The notes beneath the pieces were generated by a model. The model was not told the origin of the DNA. It did not search any database and saw nothing but the letters and a program-made list of their open reading frames with translations. A program made the translations under genes and the position numbers. A stretch of DNA of 64,000 nucleotides from Rhizobium sp. 18055 (lineage in GTDB: Bacteria; Pseudomonadota; Alphaproteobacteria; Rhizobiales; Rhizobiaceae): NCBI RefSeq assembly GCF_902706285.1, contig NZ_CACSKD010000005.1:1-64000 (forward strand). The letters run 5' to 3'. This document shows, piece after piece, positions 51,901 to 61,024 of the stretch; position 1 is the stretch's first letter, and each line of letters opens with the position of its first letter.

Positions 51901-53247
51901 ATGGATACGGGCAGAAGCGAAACCGGACTGGCATTCGAGGTGACGCACCGGATGGTGCTGTCGATCGCTATTCCGATGACGCTCGGCTTCATCACCACGC
52001 CGCTGCTCGGCCTCGTCGGCACTGGTGTCGTCGGGCATATGGGCGAGCCCAATGCGCTGGCGGGCCTGGCGATCGGCGCCATGCTGTTCGACCTGATCCT
52101 CGGCAGCTTCAATTTCCTGCGTGCATCGACGACCGGGCTGACGGCGCAAGCCTATGGGCGGGGCGACCAGCACGCACAACAGGCTGTGTTCTGGCGGGCG
52201 ATCATTTCGGCTGTCGGCTGCGGGCTGGCGCTGCTCTGTCTGTCACCGCTGCTTCTGGCAGCGGGCCTTAAACTGATGGCCCCCGATGGTGCCATTGCGC
52301 AGGCGACCAGCACCTATTTCTCGATCCGCATTCTGGCCGGACCGGCAGCGCTGGCCAATTACGCCATCCTCGGCTTCGTGCTCGGCCGCGGCCAGGGCAG
52401 CATCGGCCTGCTGCTGCAGACGATCATCAACGGCATCAACATCCTGCTCGCCATCATCCTCGGCATCTGGCTCGACTGGGGGATCGCGGGCGTTGCATGG
52501 GCGACGACGGTGGGTGAGACCGTGGGTGCGCTGGCGGGGCTTTTCATCGTGCTCCGCGGCTTCCGCCGGGCCGACCGGCCAGCGCGCGCAGAGCTTTTCG
52601 ACCGGCACCGGCTGGCGGAGCTGTTTGCGCTCAACCGCGATATCCTGATCCGCACCTTCGTGCTGCTTGGCGCCTTTGCGCTGATGACGCGGATCGGCAC
52701 CGGCTTCGGCGCCGTGACGCTGGCGGCCAATGCGGTTCTGATGAATTTCCTGATGCTGTCGGGTTTTTATCTCGACGGGCTGGCCAACGCCGCCGAGCAG
52801 ATTACCGGGCGGGCCATCGGTGCGCGCTACCGGCCGGCTTTCGATCGCGGTCTTAAACTGACGGTGATCTGGTCCTTCGGGCTCGCGGGCGCGATCTCGC
52901 TGTTCTTCCTTCTGGCCGGGCCGTGGCTGATCTCAGTGCTGACCACCTCGCCTGAGGTGCGGCAGGTGGCGGGCACCTACCTGCCATGGGCGGCGATCAC
53001 CGGGCTGACCGGGGCGCTTGCCTTCCTGATGGATGGCGTGTTCATCGGCGCGACATGGTCGAGCGACATGCGCAACCGCATGCTGATGTCGTTCGTCGGC
53101 TATGTCGCGGCACTTGCGGTCTTCGTGCCGCTCTATGGCAATCACGGCCTGTGGCTGGCGATGAACGCCTTCCTGCTGTGTCGCGGGATCTTCCTGGCGC
53201 TGCGGGTCAGGCAGCGGGCGGATCAGACGTTCCTGGCCGCCCAGTAA
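51901..53247 (+). CDS. MATE family efflux transporter
   Basis: This 448-residue protein has 12 hydrophobic segments in two MatE repeats. Helix 1 reads VLSIAIPMTLGFITTPLLGLVGTGVVGHM; the second repeat begins at FALNRDILIRTFVLLGAFALM. It belongs to the DinF-like branch. It exports cationic drugs or metabolites by H+ or Na+ antiport. ATG 51901 follows AAGGAA at a normal distance and is preferred over ATG 51874. Its last 25 bp overlap the 3' end of pyrD on the opposite strand. Confidence 0.9.
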   Translation: MDTGRSETGLAFEVTHRMVLSIAIPMTLGFITTPLLGLVGTGVVGHMGEPNALAGLAIGAMLFDLILGSFNFLRASTTGLTAQAYGRGDQHAQQAVFWRAIISAVGCGLALLCLSPLLLAAGLKLMAPDGAIAQATSTYFSIRILAGPAALANYAILGFVLGRGQGSIGLLLQTIINGINILLAIILGIWLDWGIAGVAWATTVGETVGALAGLFIVLRGFRRADRPARAELFDRHRLAELFALNRDILIRTFVLLGAFALMTRIGTGFGAVTLAANAVLMNFLMLSGFYLDGLANAAEQITGRAIGARYRPAFDRGLKLTVIWSFGLAGAISLFFLLAGPWLISVLTTSPEVRQVAGTYLPWAAITGLTGALAFLMDGVFIGATWSSDMRNRMLMSFVGYVAALAVFVPLYGNHGLWLAMNAFLLCRGIFLALRVRQRADQTFLAAQ

Positions 53248-54311
53248 TCGGTGCGTGTGTCGCGCAACTCGCGGATGGAGGACACTTTTTCGCGGTCGAG
53301 CAGCGTCGACAGGCCGCGAACGATGGTGTTGGCGAGACCCGGGCCTTCGTAGACCATGCAGGAGTAGAGCTGCACCAGATCGGCACCGGCCTTGATCTTC
53401 TCCAGCGCCGTTTCGGCGGACGAGATGCCGCCGACGCCGATGATCGGCATCGCAGGGCCGACGCGCTTGCGGATCTTGGCGACCACTGCCGTCGATTTCT
53501 CGAACAGCGGCTTGCCCGACAAGCCGCCCGCTTCCTTCGCCTGGCGCTGATCCTTCAGGCCATCGCGGGCGAGCGTGGTGTTGGAGACGATCAGGCCATC
53601 CAGCGCATGCGACAGCGCTTCGGCGGCGATATCGTCCATGCCCTCTTCGGTCAGATCCGGCGCGATCTTCAGGAACACCGGGATCCTCTTTCCGGATTTT
53701 GCCGCTTCCTCGTCGCGCGCGGCAAGAACTGCCGACAGCAGCGCGGCCAGGCTTTCTCGCGCCTGCAGGTCGCGCAGGCCCGGCGTGTTCGGCGAGGAGA
53801 TGTTGGCGGTGAAATAGCGTGCCACCGAGTAGAAGCGGCGGATACCCTTGACGTAGTCGTCGATGCGGTCGTCGCTGTCCTTGTTGGCGCCGATGTTGAC
53901 GCCGATGATGCCGTTGCCCTTCAGCGGGGCGAGACGCGCAAAGGCGGCGTCGTGGCCCTCGTTGTTGAAGCCGAGGCGGTTGATCACACCTTCGTCCTCG
54001 ACCAGCCGGAAGATGCGCGGGCGCGGATTGCCGGATTGCGGCTTCGGCGTCACCGTGCCGATCTCGGTAAAACCGAAACCGATCTTCAGCAGCGCTTCCG
54101 GCACTTCGGCATTCTTGTCGAAGCCGGCAGCCATGCCGAGCGGATTGGCGAAGTCGAGGCCGGCGACGGTCTGGCGCAGCCGCGGATCGGCCGGCACCCG
54201 GCAAGCCGGCACGAGACCCGACTTCAGGGCTGCGATCGACATGCCATGCGCCGTTTCCGGGTCGAACAGGAAGAGACCCCTGCGGGCGGCATTCTTGAAG
54301 AGATCGATCAT
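53223..54311 (-). CDS. pyrD: Dihydroorotate dehydrogenase (quinone), class 2
   Basis: This 362-residue membrane-associated flavoenzyme oxidises dihydroorotate to orotate in pyrimidine synthesis. Class-2 features are the N-terminal amphipathic helices for quinone access and the catalytic Ser in ANISSPNTPGLRDLQ. FMN motifs GVNIGANKD, SNTTLARDGL and GVGGISSAETALEKI are present. The start overlaps the stop of the DUF952 gene by four bases (54308-54311), so they are coupled. The 3' end overlaps the MATE gene by 25 bp. Confidence 0.96.
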   Translation of the reverse strand: MIDLFKNAARRGLFLFDPETAHGMSIAALKSGLVPACRVPADPRLRQTVAGLDFANPLGMAAGFDKNAEVPEALLKIGFGFTEIGTVTPKPQSGNPRPRIFRLVEDEGVINRLGFNNEGHDAAFARLAPLKGNGIIGVNIGANKDSDDRIDDYVKGIRRFYSVARYFTANISSPNTPGLRDLQARESLAALLSAVLAARDEEAAKSGKRIPVFLKIAPDLTEEGMDDIAAEALSHALDGLIVSNTTLARDGLKDQRQAKEAGGLSGKPLFEKSTAVVAKIRKRVGPAMPIIGVGGISSAETALEKIKAGADLVQLYSCMVYEGPGLANTIVRGLSTLLDREKVSSIRELRDTRTDYWAARNV

Positions 54312-54661
54312 GGCTTCATGTCCGGAAATATGTGTTTGCCTGCGGCATCGAGCGGCAAGGGCTTTTCCCAGAGCACGGCCGAAAGCGGCAGGTCCGCGTA
54401 GAGATGCGGGAAGAGATCGCCGCCGCGCGACGGTTCGAAGATCAGCTTGTCGCCAAGCGCTGCGCCATCGACGGCGACCAGCAGCAGACCAGTCTGGCCG
54501 GCGAAATGCAGTGCTGCCGTCTGGATCGCCTGGCTTGCGGTGGAGAAATGGATGAAGCCATCGGTCAGATCGATCGCCGCACCATGGAAGACGCCGCTAT
54601 CGCGGGCCTCCTGCCAGAGGGTTTCCGTCACGATCTTGTAAAGCGTGGGTGTCAGGGTCAT
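54308..54661 (-). CDS. DUF952 family protein
   Basis: This 117-residue soluble protein begins LYKIVTETLWQEARDSGVFHGAAIDLTDGFIHFSTASQ, the signature of DUF952. It ends with a beta-rich FEPSRGGDLFPHLYADLPL. The family resembles a small ADP-ribosyltransferase-like fold but its function is unknown. It is conserved upstream of pyrD in alphaproteobacteria, and the two genes overlap here. ATG 54661 is chosen because the family starts there. Confidence 0.88.
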   Translation of the reverse strand: MTLTPTLYKIVTETLWQEARDSGVFHGAAIDLTDGFIHFSTASQAIQTAALHFAGQTGLLLVAVDGAALGDKLIFEPSRGGDLFPHLYADLPLSAVLWEKPLPLDAAGKHIFPDMKP

Positions 54662-54770
54662 GATGGCCTCATGAATGCTGGTCTTTCCCGGGCTTTGCCG
54701 CAAACAGGCGGCGATGTCCACGCCCCGACGCTAAAAATGCGCCGGTCACCGAGATTTCCGGAGGAAACCC

Positions 54771-55169
54771 ATGAAAAACATCGCAATCGGCCTTTTGGTC
54801 ATCCTGCTTCCCCTCGCCGCTTCGGCGGCTGAGCCCGACGCGTCACGCTTCCAGCTGGAGCGCAGCGGCGATCATTTCGTCCGGCTTGACCGGCAGACCG
54901 GCGCAATGTCGCTCTGCGAGGAGAAAGACGGCGCCCTCGTCTGCCGCATGGCCGCGGATGAGCGCGCTGCCTACGAAAGCGAACTCGACCGGCTTTCCGA
55001 CCGGGTCACGGCGCTGGAGAACAAGAGCATCGTCAACAAGGCACTGCCGTCCCACGCGGAAATCGACCGCTCGATCGGCATCATGGAGCGCTGGATGCGC
55101 AGCTTCATGGGGATCGTCAAGGAATTCCAGAGCGAAGACCAGAGCAATGCCCTTCCGCAAAAGACATGA
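54771..55169 (+). CDS. Secreted hypothetical protein
   Basis: This is a 132-residue protein with a signal peptide (MKNIAIGLLVILLPLAASA). The mature protein has a short N-terminal domain with two Cys (SLCEEKDGALVCR) that likely form a disulfide loop, and then a coiled-coil-like helix (ELDRLSDRVTALEN). A Shine-Dalgarno GGAGG precedes ATG 54771. I do not recognise the family. It precedes a NarL-type regulator on the same strand. Confidence 0.65.
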   Translation: MKNIAIGLLVILLPLAASAAEPDASRFQLERSGDHFVRLDRQTGAMSLCEEKDGALVCRMAADERAAYESELDRLSDRVTALENKSIVNKALPSHAEIDRSIGIMERWMRSFMGIVKEFQSEDQSNALPQKT

Positions 55170-55259
55170 TTTGATATAGTCCCTCCGGCAGGGAGGCATG
55201 CACCGTGGAGGAACAGGGTGCATGGACTTCATGATCGGGCTCTTGGGAGGGAGTTTTCG

Positions 55260-55907
55260 ATGCATGAGCAGACCATTATCATAGCAGACGATCATCCGCT
55301 TTTTCGCGATGCGTTGCGCCAGGCCGTGACCGGCATGGAGGGGCATCCAGAGATCGTCGAGGCGGGCGATTTCACCGCGGCGCGCAAGTCCGCCGGCCAG
55401 CATCCGGATGCAGACCTGATGCTGCTCGATCTGGCCATGCCGGGGGTGAGCGGCTTCTCGGGGTTGATGTCGCTGCGCTCGGAATTTGCAGGGCTGCCGA
55501 TCGTCATCGTCTCCGCCTCCGATGACGCCACGACCATTCGCCGGGCGCTGGAGCTCGGAGCATCCGGCTTCATCTCCAAATCCTCCGGCATCGAGGATAT
55601 CAGGCGCGGCATCCAGACGGTGCTTTCAGGCGATATCGCCATACCGGACAGCTATCGCGACGGGCAGGAGCAGGACCCCGATATGGCCGACCTGATCCGC
55701 CGTCTGCACACGCTGACGCCGCAGCAGAGCCGGGTGCTGACGATGCTGGCGGAAGGCCTGCTCAACAAGCAGATCGCCTATGAGCTCGGGGTTTCCGAGG
55801 CGACGATAAAGGCGCATGTCTCGGCCATCCTGCTGAAACTCAATGTCGATAGCCGCACCCAGGCGGTGATCCAGCTCGGCAAGATCAACATGGCGATGGT
55901 CGCCTGA
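55260..55907 (+). CDS. NarL/LuxR-family response regulator
   Basis: This is a 215-residue protein. The N-terminal receiver has Asp-Asp in IIIADDHPLF, phospho-acceptor Asp in LMLLDLAMPGVSG, and Lys in GFISKSSG. The C-terminal LuxR-type helix-turn-helix is LTPQQSRVLTMLAEGLLNKQIAYELGVSEATIKAHVSAIL. ATG 55260 is preceded by GGGAGGGAG. No sensor kinase is adjacent, so it is an orphan regulator whose kinase is encoded elsewhere. Confidence 0.93.
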   Translation: MHEQTIIIADDHPLFRDALRQAVTGMEGHPEIVEAGDFTAARKSAGQHPDADLMLLDLAMPGVSGFSGLMSLRSEFAGLPIVIVSASDDATTIRRALELGASGFISKSSGIEDIRRGIQTVLSGDIAIPDSYRDGQEQDPDMADLIRRLHTLTPQQSRVLTMLAEGLLNKQIAYELGVSEATIKAHVSAILLKLNVDSRTQAVIQLGKINMAMVA

Positions 55908-56015
55908 CATTAGAAGAGAGGATTTTATTCCTTTCCTCTCTTTACTCCTGCCAGCCTTGCGGTTAATCTTTTGCCCGATTGAAGGATTGCGCAGGCGCGC
56001 ACGGAATCAGGCGAT

Positions 56016-56681
56016 ATGCTGTCACACGAGCAGATCTGGGGAGCGCTCGACAGGCTTGCCGAACGGCACGACCTGACGCCGTCCGGTCTTGCGCGCCGTG
56101 CCGGGCTCGATCCCACCTCCTTCAACAAATCCAAGCGACATTCGGCCGATGGGCGGCTGCGCTGGCCTTCGACGGAATCGATCGCCAAGGTGCTGGATGC
56201 GACCCGGTCCAGCATGGAAGAATTCATGGCCTTCATGCGGCCGCAGGGCAGCTTTTCGACCCTGCCGGAGGGTGCATTTCCGCCGCAGGGCAGTTCCATC
56301 CCATTGCTGGGCTTTGCGCAGGCGGGCGCCGGCGGCTTTTTCGACGATGGCGGCTTTCCGGCCGGTCAAGGCTGGGACGTGGTGGAATTTCCGGCTGCCC
56401 CGTCGCAGAAGGCCGGCGTCTATGCGCTCGAGGTGCAGGGCGAAAGCATGATGCCGCTCTATCGCGACGGCGACGTGCTGATCGTCGAGCCGGGGGCGCA
56501 GGTTCGTCGCAACGACCGCGTGGTGGTCAAGACCCGCGAGGGCGAGGTGATGGCCAAGGTGCTGATGCGCCAGAGCCCGCGCTCGATCGAGCTGATGTCT
56601 CTCAATCCTGAACACCCGAACCGAACGATCGAGCTGTCCGATGTGGACTGGATCGCCCGGATCATCTGGGCCAGCCAGTAG
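56016..56681 (+). CDS. S24/LexA-like transcriptional repressor
   Basis: This 221-residue protein has an N-terminal XRE-type helix-turn-helix (LTPSGLARRAGLDPTSFNKSKR, with TRSSMEEFMAFM). An S24 peptidase domain follows. The nucleophile Ser144 is in QGESMMPLYRDGD and the general-base Lys181 is in GEVMAKVL, the same 37-residue spacing as in LexA and UmuD. An AGAGG stretch near residues 102-106 could be the self-cleavage site. It is probably a helix-turn-helix repressor that responds to DNA damage or stress. The nearby nuclease-like gene starts 11 bp behind it and may be in the same operon. Confidence 0.88.
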   Translation: MLSHEQIWGALDRLAERHDLTPSGLARRAGLDPTSFNKSKRHSADGRLRWPSTESIAKVLDATRSSMEEFMAFMRPQGSFSTLPEGAFPPQGSSIPLLGFAQAGAGGFFDDGGFPAGQGWDVVEFPAAPSQKAGVYALEVQGESMMPLYRDGDVLIVEPGAQVRRNDRVVVKTREGEVMAKVLMRQSPRSIELMSLNPEHPNRTIELSDVDWIARIIWASQ

Positions 56682-56692
56682 GAAAATCTTCC

Positions 56693-57430
56693 ATGAGACC
56701 TGCAGCCATCGGAACCGCAATTGCAGGGATCGCGATCGTTGTCGGCCTGATTGCTGCCGGTGGACACAAGCTTGGCGGCGCATCGGATGCAGGCGAGATC
56801 GCCGCGTCGATGCCGGAGGCCGAGCAGCCGCCAGCACCGCCAGCACCTCCGAAGACCAACCCGGAGGCGAGCATGGCGGCCCGTCCCGTCGATGATGCCA
56901 GCCAGTTCTACCCGGCTGCGGTGGAAGGCAAGCCGCTGGAACGCGAGGCAACGCCCGAGCCCGAAAAGAAGCCTGTCGTGGTGGCCGAGAAGGGTGTCGA
57001 TCTGCCCCGCCCGGTTGCCGAGAGTGCGGGCATTCTCGGCTTCGGAGAGCGACGTCTGCAATTGGCCGGGGTGACGCCGACGCCGGTGGACAAGATGTGT
57101 CCCGGCGCAGGGGACGCAGAGTGGCCGTGCGGGGTGCTGGCCAAAACCAACTTCCGGCTGTTTCTGCGGCTGCGGACCGTCAACTGCGATCTCGACAATG
57201 CCGACTGGACCGGCACCGCGACCGCGTCTTGCAAGATCGGCGGACAGGATCTTTCGGAATGGCTGATCGAAAACGGCTGGGCCGAGGCAGCCGAGGGTTC
57301 GGCCTTTGCCGAGGCCGGCGCGAAGGCGAAAGCGGAAAAGAGCGGGCTGTTTGGCGAGGACCCACGCAAGGATGGCGCGATGACGATTCCCGAGCTGCCA
57401 TCGCCCGAAGCGACGACCGATCCCTTGTAA
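56693..57430 (+). CDS. Thermonuclease-like (SNase-fold) protein with degenerate active site
   Basis: This is a 245-residue protein with an N-terminal membrane anchor or signal (IGTAIAGIAIVVGLIAAGG). A Pro/Ala-rich stalk follows (about 40-70), and the C-terminal half keeps the SNase/thermonuclease frame: RRLQLAGV near residue 123, then NCDLDNADW and GGQDLSEWLIENGWAEA. Where active nucleases have D/E in a DAPE-like loop the protein has TPTPVDK, and the YGR arginine is replaced (WTGTATASC). It is therefore probably catalytically inactive and may bind nucleic acid or act structurally. It follows the S24 repressor by 11 bp. Confidence 0.7.
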   Translation: MRPAAIGTAIAGIAIVVGLIAAGGHKLGGASDAGEIAASMPEAEQPPAPPAPPKTNPEASMAARPVDDASQFYPAAVEGKPLEREATPEPEKKPVVVAEKGVDLPRPVAESAGILGFGERRLQLAGVTPTPVDKMCPGAGDAEWPCGVLAKTNFRLFLRLRTVNCDLDNADWTGTATASCKIGGQDLSEWLIENGWAEAAEGSAFAEAGAKAKAEKSGLFGEDPRKDGAMTIPELPSPEATTDPL

Positions 57431-57483
57431 TGCGCGCGGCCAGTTCTTAAACTCTGGAGACGTTTCAGAGGGACCACGCAGAC

Positions 57484-57897
57484 ATGAACAAGCCGCTTTC
57501 CGCCCACGACGCATTGATCTACGTGATGGTGATGGCATCCGCCGTCGATAGCACGATGAACGATCGCGAGCTGGAACGCATCGGCCAGTTGATCGGCTTC
57601 CTGCCGGTATTTCGGGGTTTCGACGACGACAAGCTGATTGCTGTTGCACGCGACTGCGCGGCGCTGCTATCCGGCCCCGAGGGGCTCGACGTGGTTCTCG
57701 AAACGGTCAAGGACACGCTGCCTGCGAAGCTCTACGACACGGCCTATGCGCTGGCCGTCGAGGTCGCTTCGGCCGACCTTTCGGTGAAGGCCGAAGAGCT
57801 GCGGCTGCTCAGCATGCTGCGCGACCGGCTCAGCCTCGACAAGCTCACCTGTGCTGCGATCGAGCGCAGCGCCATCGCCCGCTTCCGCAAGAGCTAG
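57484..57897 (+). CDS. TerB family protein
   Basis: This 137-residue, mostly helical, acidic protein is of the TerB/DjlA-N type. ALIYVMVMASAVDSTMNDRELERIGQLI and VEVASADLSVKAEELRLLSMLRDRL carry the metal-binding acidic positions (AxxDxxxxxxE) of the fold. Stand-alone TerB proteins in rhizobia are of unknown function and need not confer tellurite resistance. It lies 53 bp behind the nuclease-like gene and is convergent with the binding-protein gene. Confidence 0.88.
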   Translation: MNKPLSAHDALIYVMVMASAVDSTMNDRELERIGQLIGFLPVFRGFDDDKLIAVARDCAALLSGPEGLDVVLETVKDTLPAKLYDTAYALAVEVASADLSVKAEELRLLSMLRDRLSLDKLTCAAIERSAIARFRKS

Positions 57898-57925
57898 GTT
57901 TCAAGCCATCCCAGAAGCCCCGGCC

Positions 57926-58801
57926 CTAATAAAGGCCGTAGGGGAAGTAGCGCAGGTAGATTTCCTGCAGGCGACCGCTGCGCGACAGTGCTGCGAGCGC
58001 ATGGTCGAAGGCTGATCTCAGCACCTCGTCCTTCTGGCGCAGCATGATCGTCATGCCTTCGCCGAGGAACTGCTCGGACATATAGGGGCCATCGAACAGC
58101 GCGCAGCATTTGTCCGAAGCGGGTGCAGACACCCAGAAGGAGAGTTGCAGGGAATCCGCAAAGGCAGCGTCCACCTTGCCCTCCTTCAGTGCTGCCAGAA
58201 GCGCTTCCTTGCTGTCGAAGGACACTGCCTTGACCTTGGGGAAATAGGCGGCGAGCATGGCGGCATGGGCCGTCTGCCTGACAACGCCGACGGAGCGATC
58301 GGCAAGGCCTGCGGCCGTCTCGCCCTTGATCGGCGCCTTGAGGTTGCGTGCAAAACGTGCCGGCAGCATGAGATAGGGGCGTGAGAAGGCAAACTGCCGA
58401 CGAAGATCCGCGCCGACGGCGACACCTGCCATCACGGCATCGCCCTGCGAAGCAGCGAGCGCGTCCTTCAGGTCTGCGAAGGGCAGCGCCTGGATCTGGC
58501 ACTTGTCCGATATCTCCAGTTCGGCACAGATTTCGCGGGCAAGATCGACATTGAAGCCGGAGAGCTTGCCGTTCTGGTCCATGAAATTGAAGGGCGGAAA
58601 ATCGACCGAGGTCAGGAACCGCAGGCGCACAAGAGCGGTAAGATCCGGCTTGGCGAGGCGCTCGCGGCTATCGAACAGCAAGGGCAAGGATGGCGCGGTC
58701 TGCTGTGCCGCCACCGAAAGAGGTAGCAAAAACACAACCAGCGACAGCCAAAGGCTGAAAAACCCCTTAGGATTGAGAGATGCCAGTTTAAATTGCACCA
58801 T
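57926..58801 (-). CDS. Periplasmic solute-binding protein (SBP_bac_3), orphan
   Basis: This protein of about 291 residues has a signal peptide (FFSLWLSLVVFLLPLSVAA). Its amino-acid-binding-type domain shows VDFPPFNFMDQNGKLSGFNVDLA and ADSLQLSFWVSAPASDKCCALF. No ABC permease or ATPase lies beside it. It is divergent from a glycosyltransferase gene with 57 bp between starts, so the two may share regulation. In this setting it could be a sensor domain protein and not a transporter part. Confidence 0.85.
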   Translation of the reverse strand: MVQFKLASLNPKGFFSLWLSLVVFLLPLSVAAQQTAPSLPLLFDSRERLAKPDLTALVRLRFLTSVDFPPFNFMDQNGKLSGFNVDLAREICAELEISDKCQIQALPFADLKDALAASQGDAVMAGVAVGADLRRQFAFSRPYLMLPARFARNLKAPIKGETAAGLADRSVGVVRQTAHAAMLAAYFPKVKAVSFDSKEALLAALKEGKVDAAFADSLQLSFWVSAPASDKCCALFDGPYMSEQFLGEGMTIMLRQKDEVLRSAFDHALAALSRSGRLQEIYLRYFPYGLY

Positions 58802-58858
58802 TATGATCTGCCCCGGGGATTGCATGCACGGCCACTTTAACGACGGTGTATCAGAGTC

Positions 58859-60793
58859 ATGCGTATCGGGGAATATGCACCGGGCGGGATCAGCCCCCGC
58901 GAAACGGCGCTTCGCGAAAGGTCGAAACTGAATCCGCCGCCGACGTCGCCGGCGCGGGTGGTCTTTGATGCCTATCAGCTCGAGATCGAAGCGCTGCTGC
59001 GGCTCGGCATCGGCAAGCCGACAATCGCGCGGGCAGTGATTGCCGCCCGCCACAACGGCACGTCGGTCGAACGCGAGCTTCTGGCGAATGGATGGATCGA
59101 TGCCGAAAGCTATTATGCGGGCCTGGCGCGGGCGCTCCGGCTGCCGTTTTTGCCGCAACTGGACCCGGCACTGATCCATGACGACAGGGGGCTGGATACG
59201 CAACTTGCCGATACGCGCTCGATGCGGCTGAACTATGCCGACAGGGCGATGATCGCCATAGTGCCGGAGGCCGGTCGCCTGCTGGCGCTGGCGCAGCAGA
59301 TCGAGGCGCGACCGGGACTTGCCGAGCGCGCCGTCGTGACAACGCCGGCAGCATTGCGTGCCGCCGTCTGGCGTGTCGGCGCGAACCGTCGCGTCAAGGA
59401 CAGCATCGGCACGCTGTTCGAAGACAAGGGGCGGTTCAGCGCCCGGATCGTGCTGTCAGGCAAGCAGGGCTTCATTGCCGGTGCTGCAGTTTGCGCCTTT
59501 GCCTTCGCCGCAGCATCGGATCTGCCACTGGTTGCCATCCTGCACCTGGCGGTTTCGCTGATCTACATGGCGGCGATCCTGCTGCGCGCCTATGCCCTCA
59601 ACCATCGTCGCAGCCCACCGCCAACGCCGCAGCCGACGGAACGGTTGCCGGTCCATTCGGTGCTCGTTGCGCTCTACAAGGAGGCCGAGGTTGCGGGCCA
59701 GCTTGTCGGGGCGCTGAAGCAGCTGAACTGGCCGGCGGCGAAGCTGGATATCAAGCTGATCTGCGAGGCCGACGACCGCGCGACGATCGCAGCTCTCCAG
59801 GCGCAGGATCTGGGGCCGCAATTCGAGATCGTCGAAGTGCCGGTCGCCCATCCCCGCACCAAGCCGAAGGCGCTGAACTATGCGCTTGCGGCGGCGCGCG
59901 GCGAATATCTGGTGATCTACGATGCGGAGGACCGGCCACATCCGGATCAGTTGCGCGCCGCCTACGCGACCTTCGTTGCCAGCCCGAACGATGTTGCCTG
60001 CCTGCAGGCGCCGCTGATCATCTCCAATGGTGCGGCCTCGTGGATCAGCGCCGCCTTTGCGCTGGAATATGCCGCGCTGTTTCGCCTGCTGCTGCCGATG
60101 CTGGCGAAACGCCGGCTGCCGATGCCGCTCGGTGGCACCTCCAACCATCTGCGCGTCGCCGATCTCAAGGCATGCGGCGGATGGGACCCCTACAACGTCA
60201 CCGAGGATGCCGATCTCGGCTTGCGGCTTTTCCGGCTCGGTTATCGCTGTGGGGTGATCGACTGCCCGACCTATGAGGACGCACCGACAGCACTCGACAT
60301 CTGGTTCAACCAGCGAACACGCTGGTTCAAGGGCTGGCTGCAGACGTGGCTGGTGATGATGCGCTCGCCCGGCAAACTGCTCGCAGAGATGGGAATTGCA
60401 CCATTCCTGATCTTCCAGCTGCTGGTCGGCGGCATGCTTGTTGGCTCGCTTGCGCATCCATGGATGATCATGCTGCTTCTGACCACCGCGACCTACATGA
60501 TGCTGGGCTTTCCACCGCCGGGCACGGGAGAGGCAACGCTGTTTCTGATCGACACCGCCAATATGCTGGGAAGCTACGGGATATTCCTGCTGCTCGGCAG
60601 GAGGGCAATGCTGCGCGACGAGAAGCGGCAAATCGGCTGGGGCTGGATGGCCGTGCCGCTTTATTGGCTGATGATTGCCTGTGCCGCCTGGCGTGCCGTG
60701 TTCCAGCTGCATTTCAAACCATTCTTCTGGGACAAGACACCCCATGTTCCGGTCCTGCACGCTCAGACATTGCGGCCGGCGCGGGCGTCCTGA
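58859..60793 (+). CDS. Family 2 glycosyltransferase with N-terminal MshEN/T2SSE_N-like domain
   Basis: This is a 644-residue membrane enzyme. Residues about 45-120 match the N-terminal domain of type II secretion ATPases (LLRLGIGKPTIARAVIAARHNGTSVERELLANGWID, then ARALRLPFL). In MshE this domain binds cyclic-di-GMP. Two TM helices near 205-245 follow. The GT2 domain has LVALYKEAEV, the acidic YDAEDRPHP (DxD equivalent), TEDADLG and the QxxRW motif QRTRWFKGW. Several C-terminal TM helices follow. The whole layout resembles NfrB/BcsA-like synthases that export a surface polysaccharide. The product is unknown. It is divergent from an orphan solute-binding protein. Confidence 0.88.
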   Translation: MRIGEYAPGGISPRETALRERSKLNPPPTSPARVVFDAYQLEIEALLRLGIGKPTIARAVIAARHNGTSVERELLANGWIDAESYYAGLARALRLPFLPQLDPALIHDDRGLDTQLADTRSMRLNYADRAMIAIVPEAGRLLALAQQIEARPGLAERAVVTTPAALRAAVWRVGANRRVKDSIGTLFEDKGRFSARIVLSGKQGFIAGAAVCAFAFAAASDLPLVAILHLAVSLIYMAAILLRAYALNHRRSPPPTPQPTERLPVHSVLVALYKEAEVAGQLVGALKQLNWPAAKLDIKLICEADDRATIAALQAQDLGPQFEIVEVPVAHPRTKPKALNYALAAARGEYLVIYDAEDRPHPDQLRAAYATFVASPNDVACLQAPLIISNGAASWISAAFALEYAALFRLLLPMLAKRRLPMPLGGTSNHLRVADLKACGGWDPYNVTEDADLGLRLFRLGYRCGVIDCPTYEDAPTALDIWFNQRTRWFKGWLQTWLVMMRSPGKLLAEMGIAPFLIFQLLVGGMLVGSLAHPWMIMLLLTTATYMMLGFPPPGTGEATLFLIDTANMLGSYGIFLLLGRRAMLRDEKRQIGWGWMAVPLYWLMIACAAWRAVFQLHFKPFFWDKTPHVPVLHAQTLRPARAS

Positions 60794-61024
60794 GGCTGAA
60801 ATCATTTTTGGTGAAATTTTCGGTGGACATCGGCGTGCGTTAGGTTCGCCTTAAGCAATATGGATTCTAGTCGCGATCGACGACACCGGTCCCTTGGCCG
60901 AATGCATGATGCGCCTGTCGAGCCTGACCAGGCATCTTTCTTCGCGCTGTCAAATGCGCCATGCCTGCCCTTGAAAACGATCGTATCCGGCCAGCAATTC
61001 ACGCCGCCGCCAATGGACATATCC

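Noticed and set aside
57484..57897. A tellurite-resistance operon around the TerB gene
   Set aside because: TerB stands alone. The TerC-family gene is about 18 kb away and no TerD/TerE/TerZ homologue is present.
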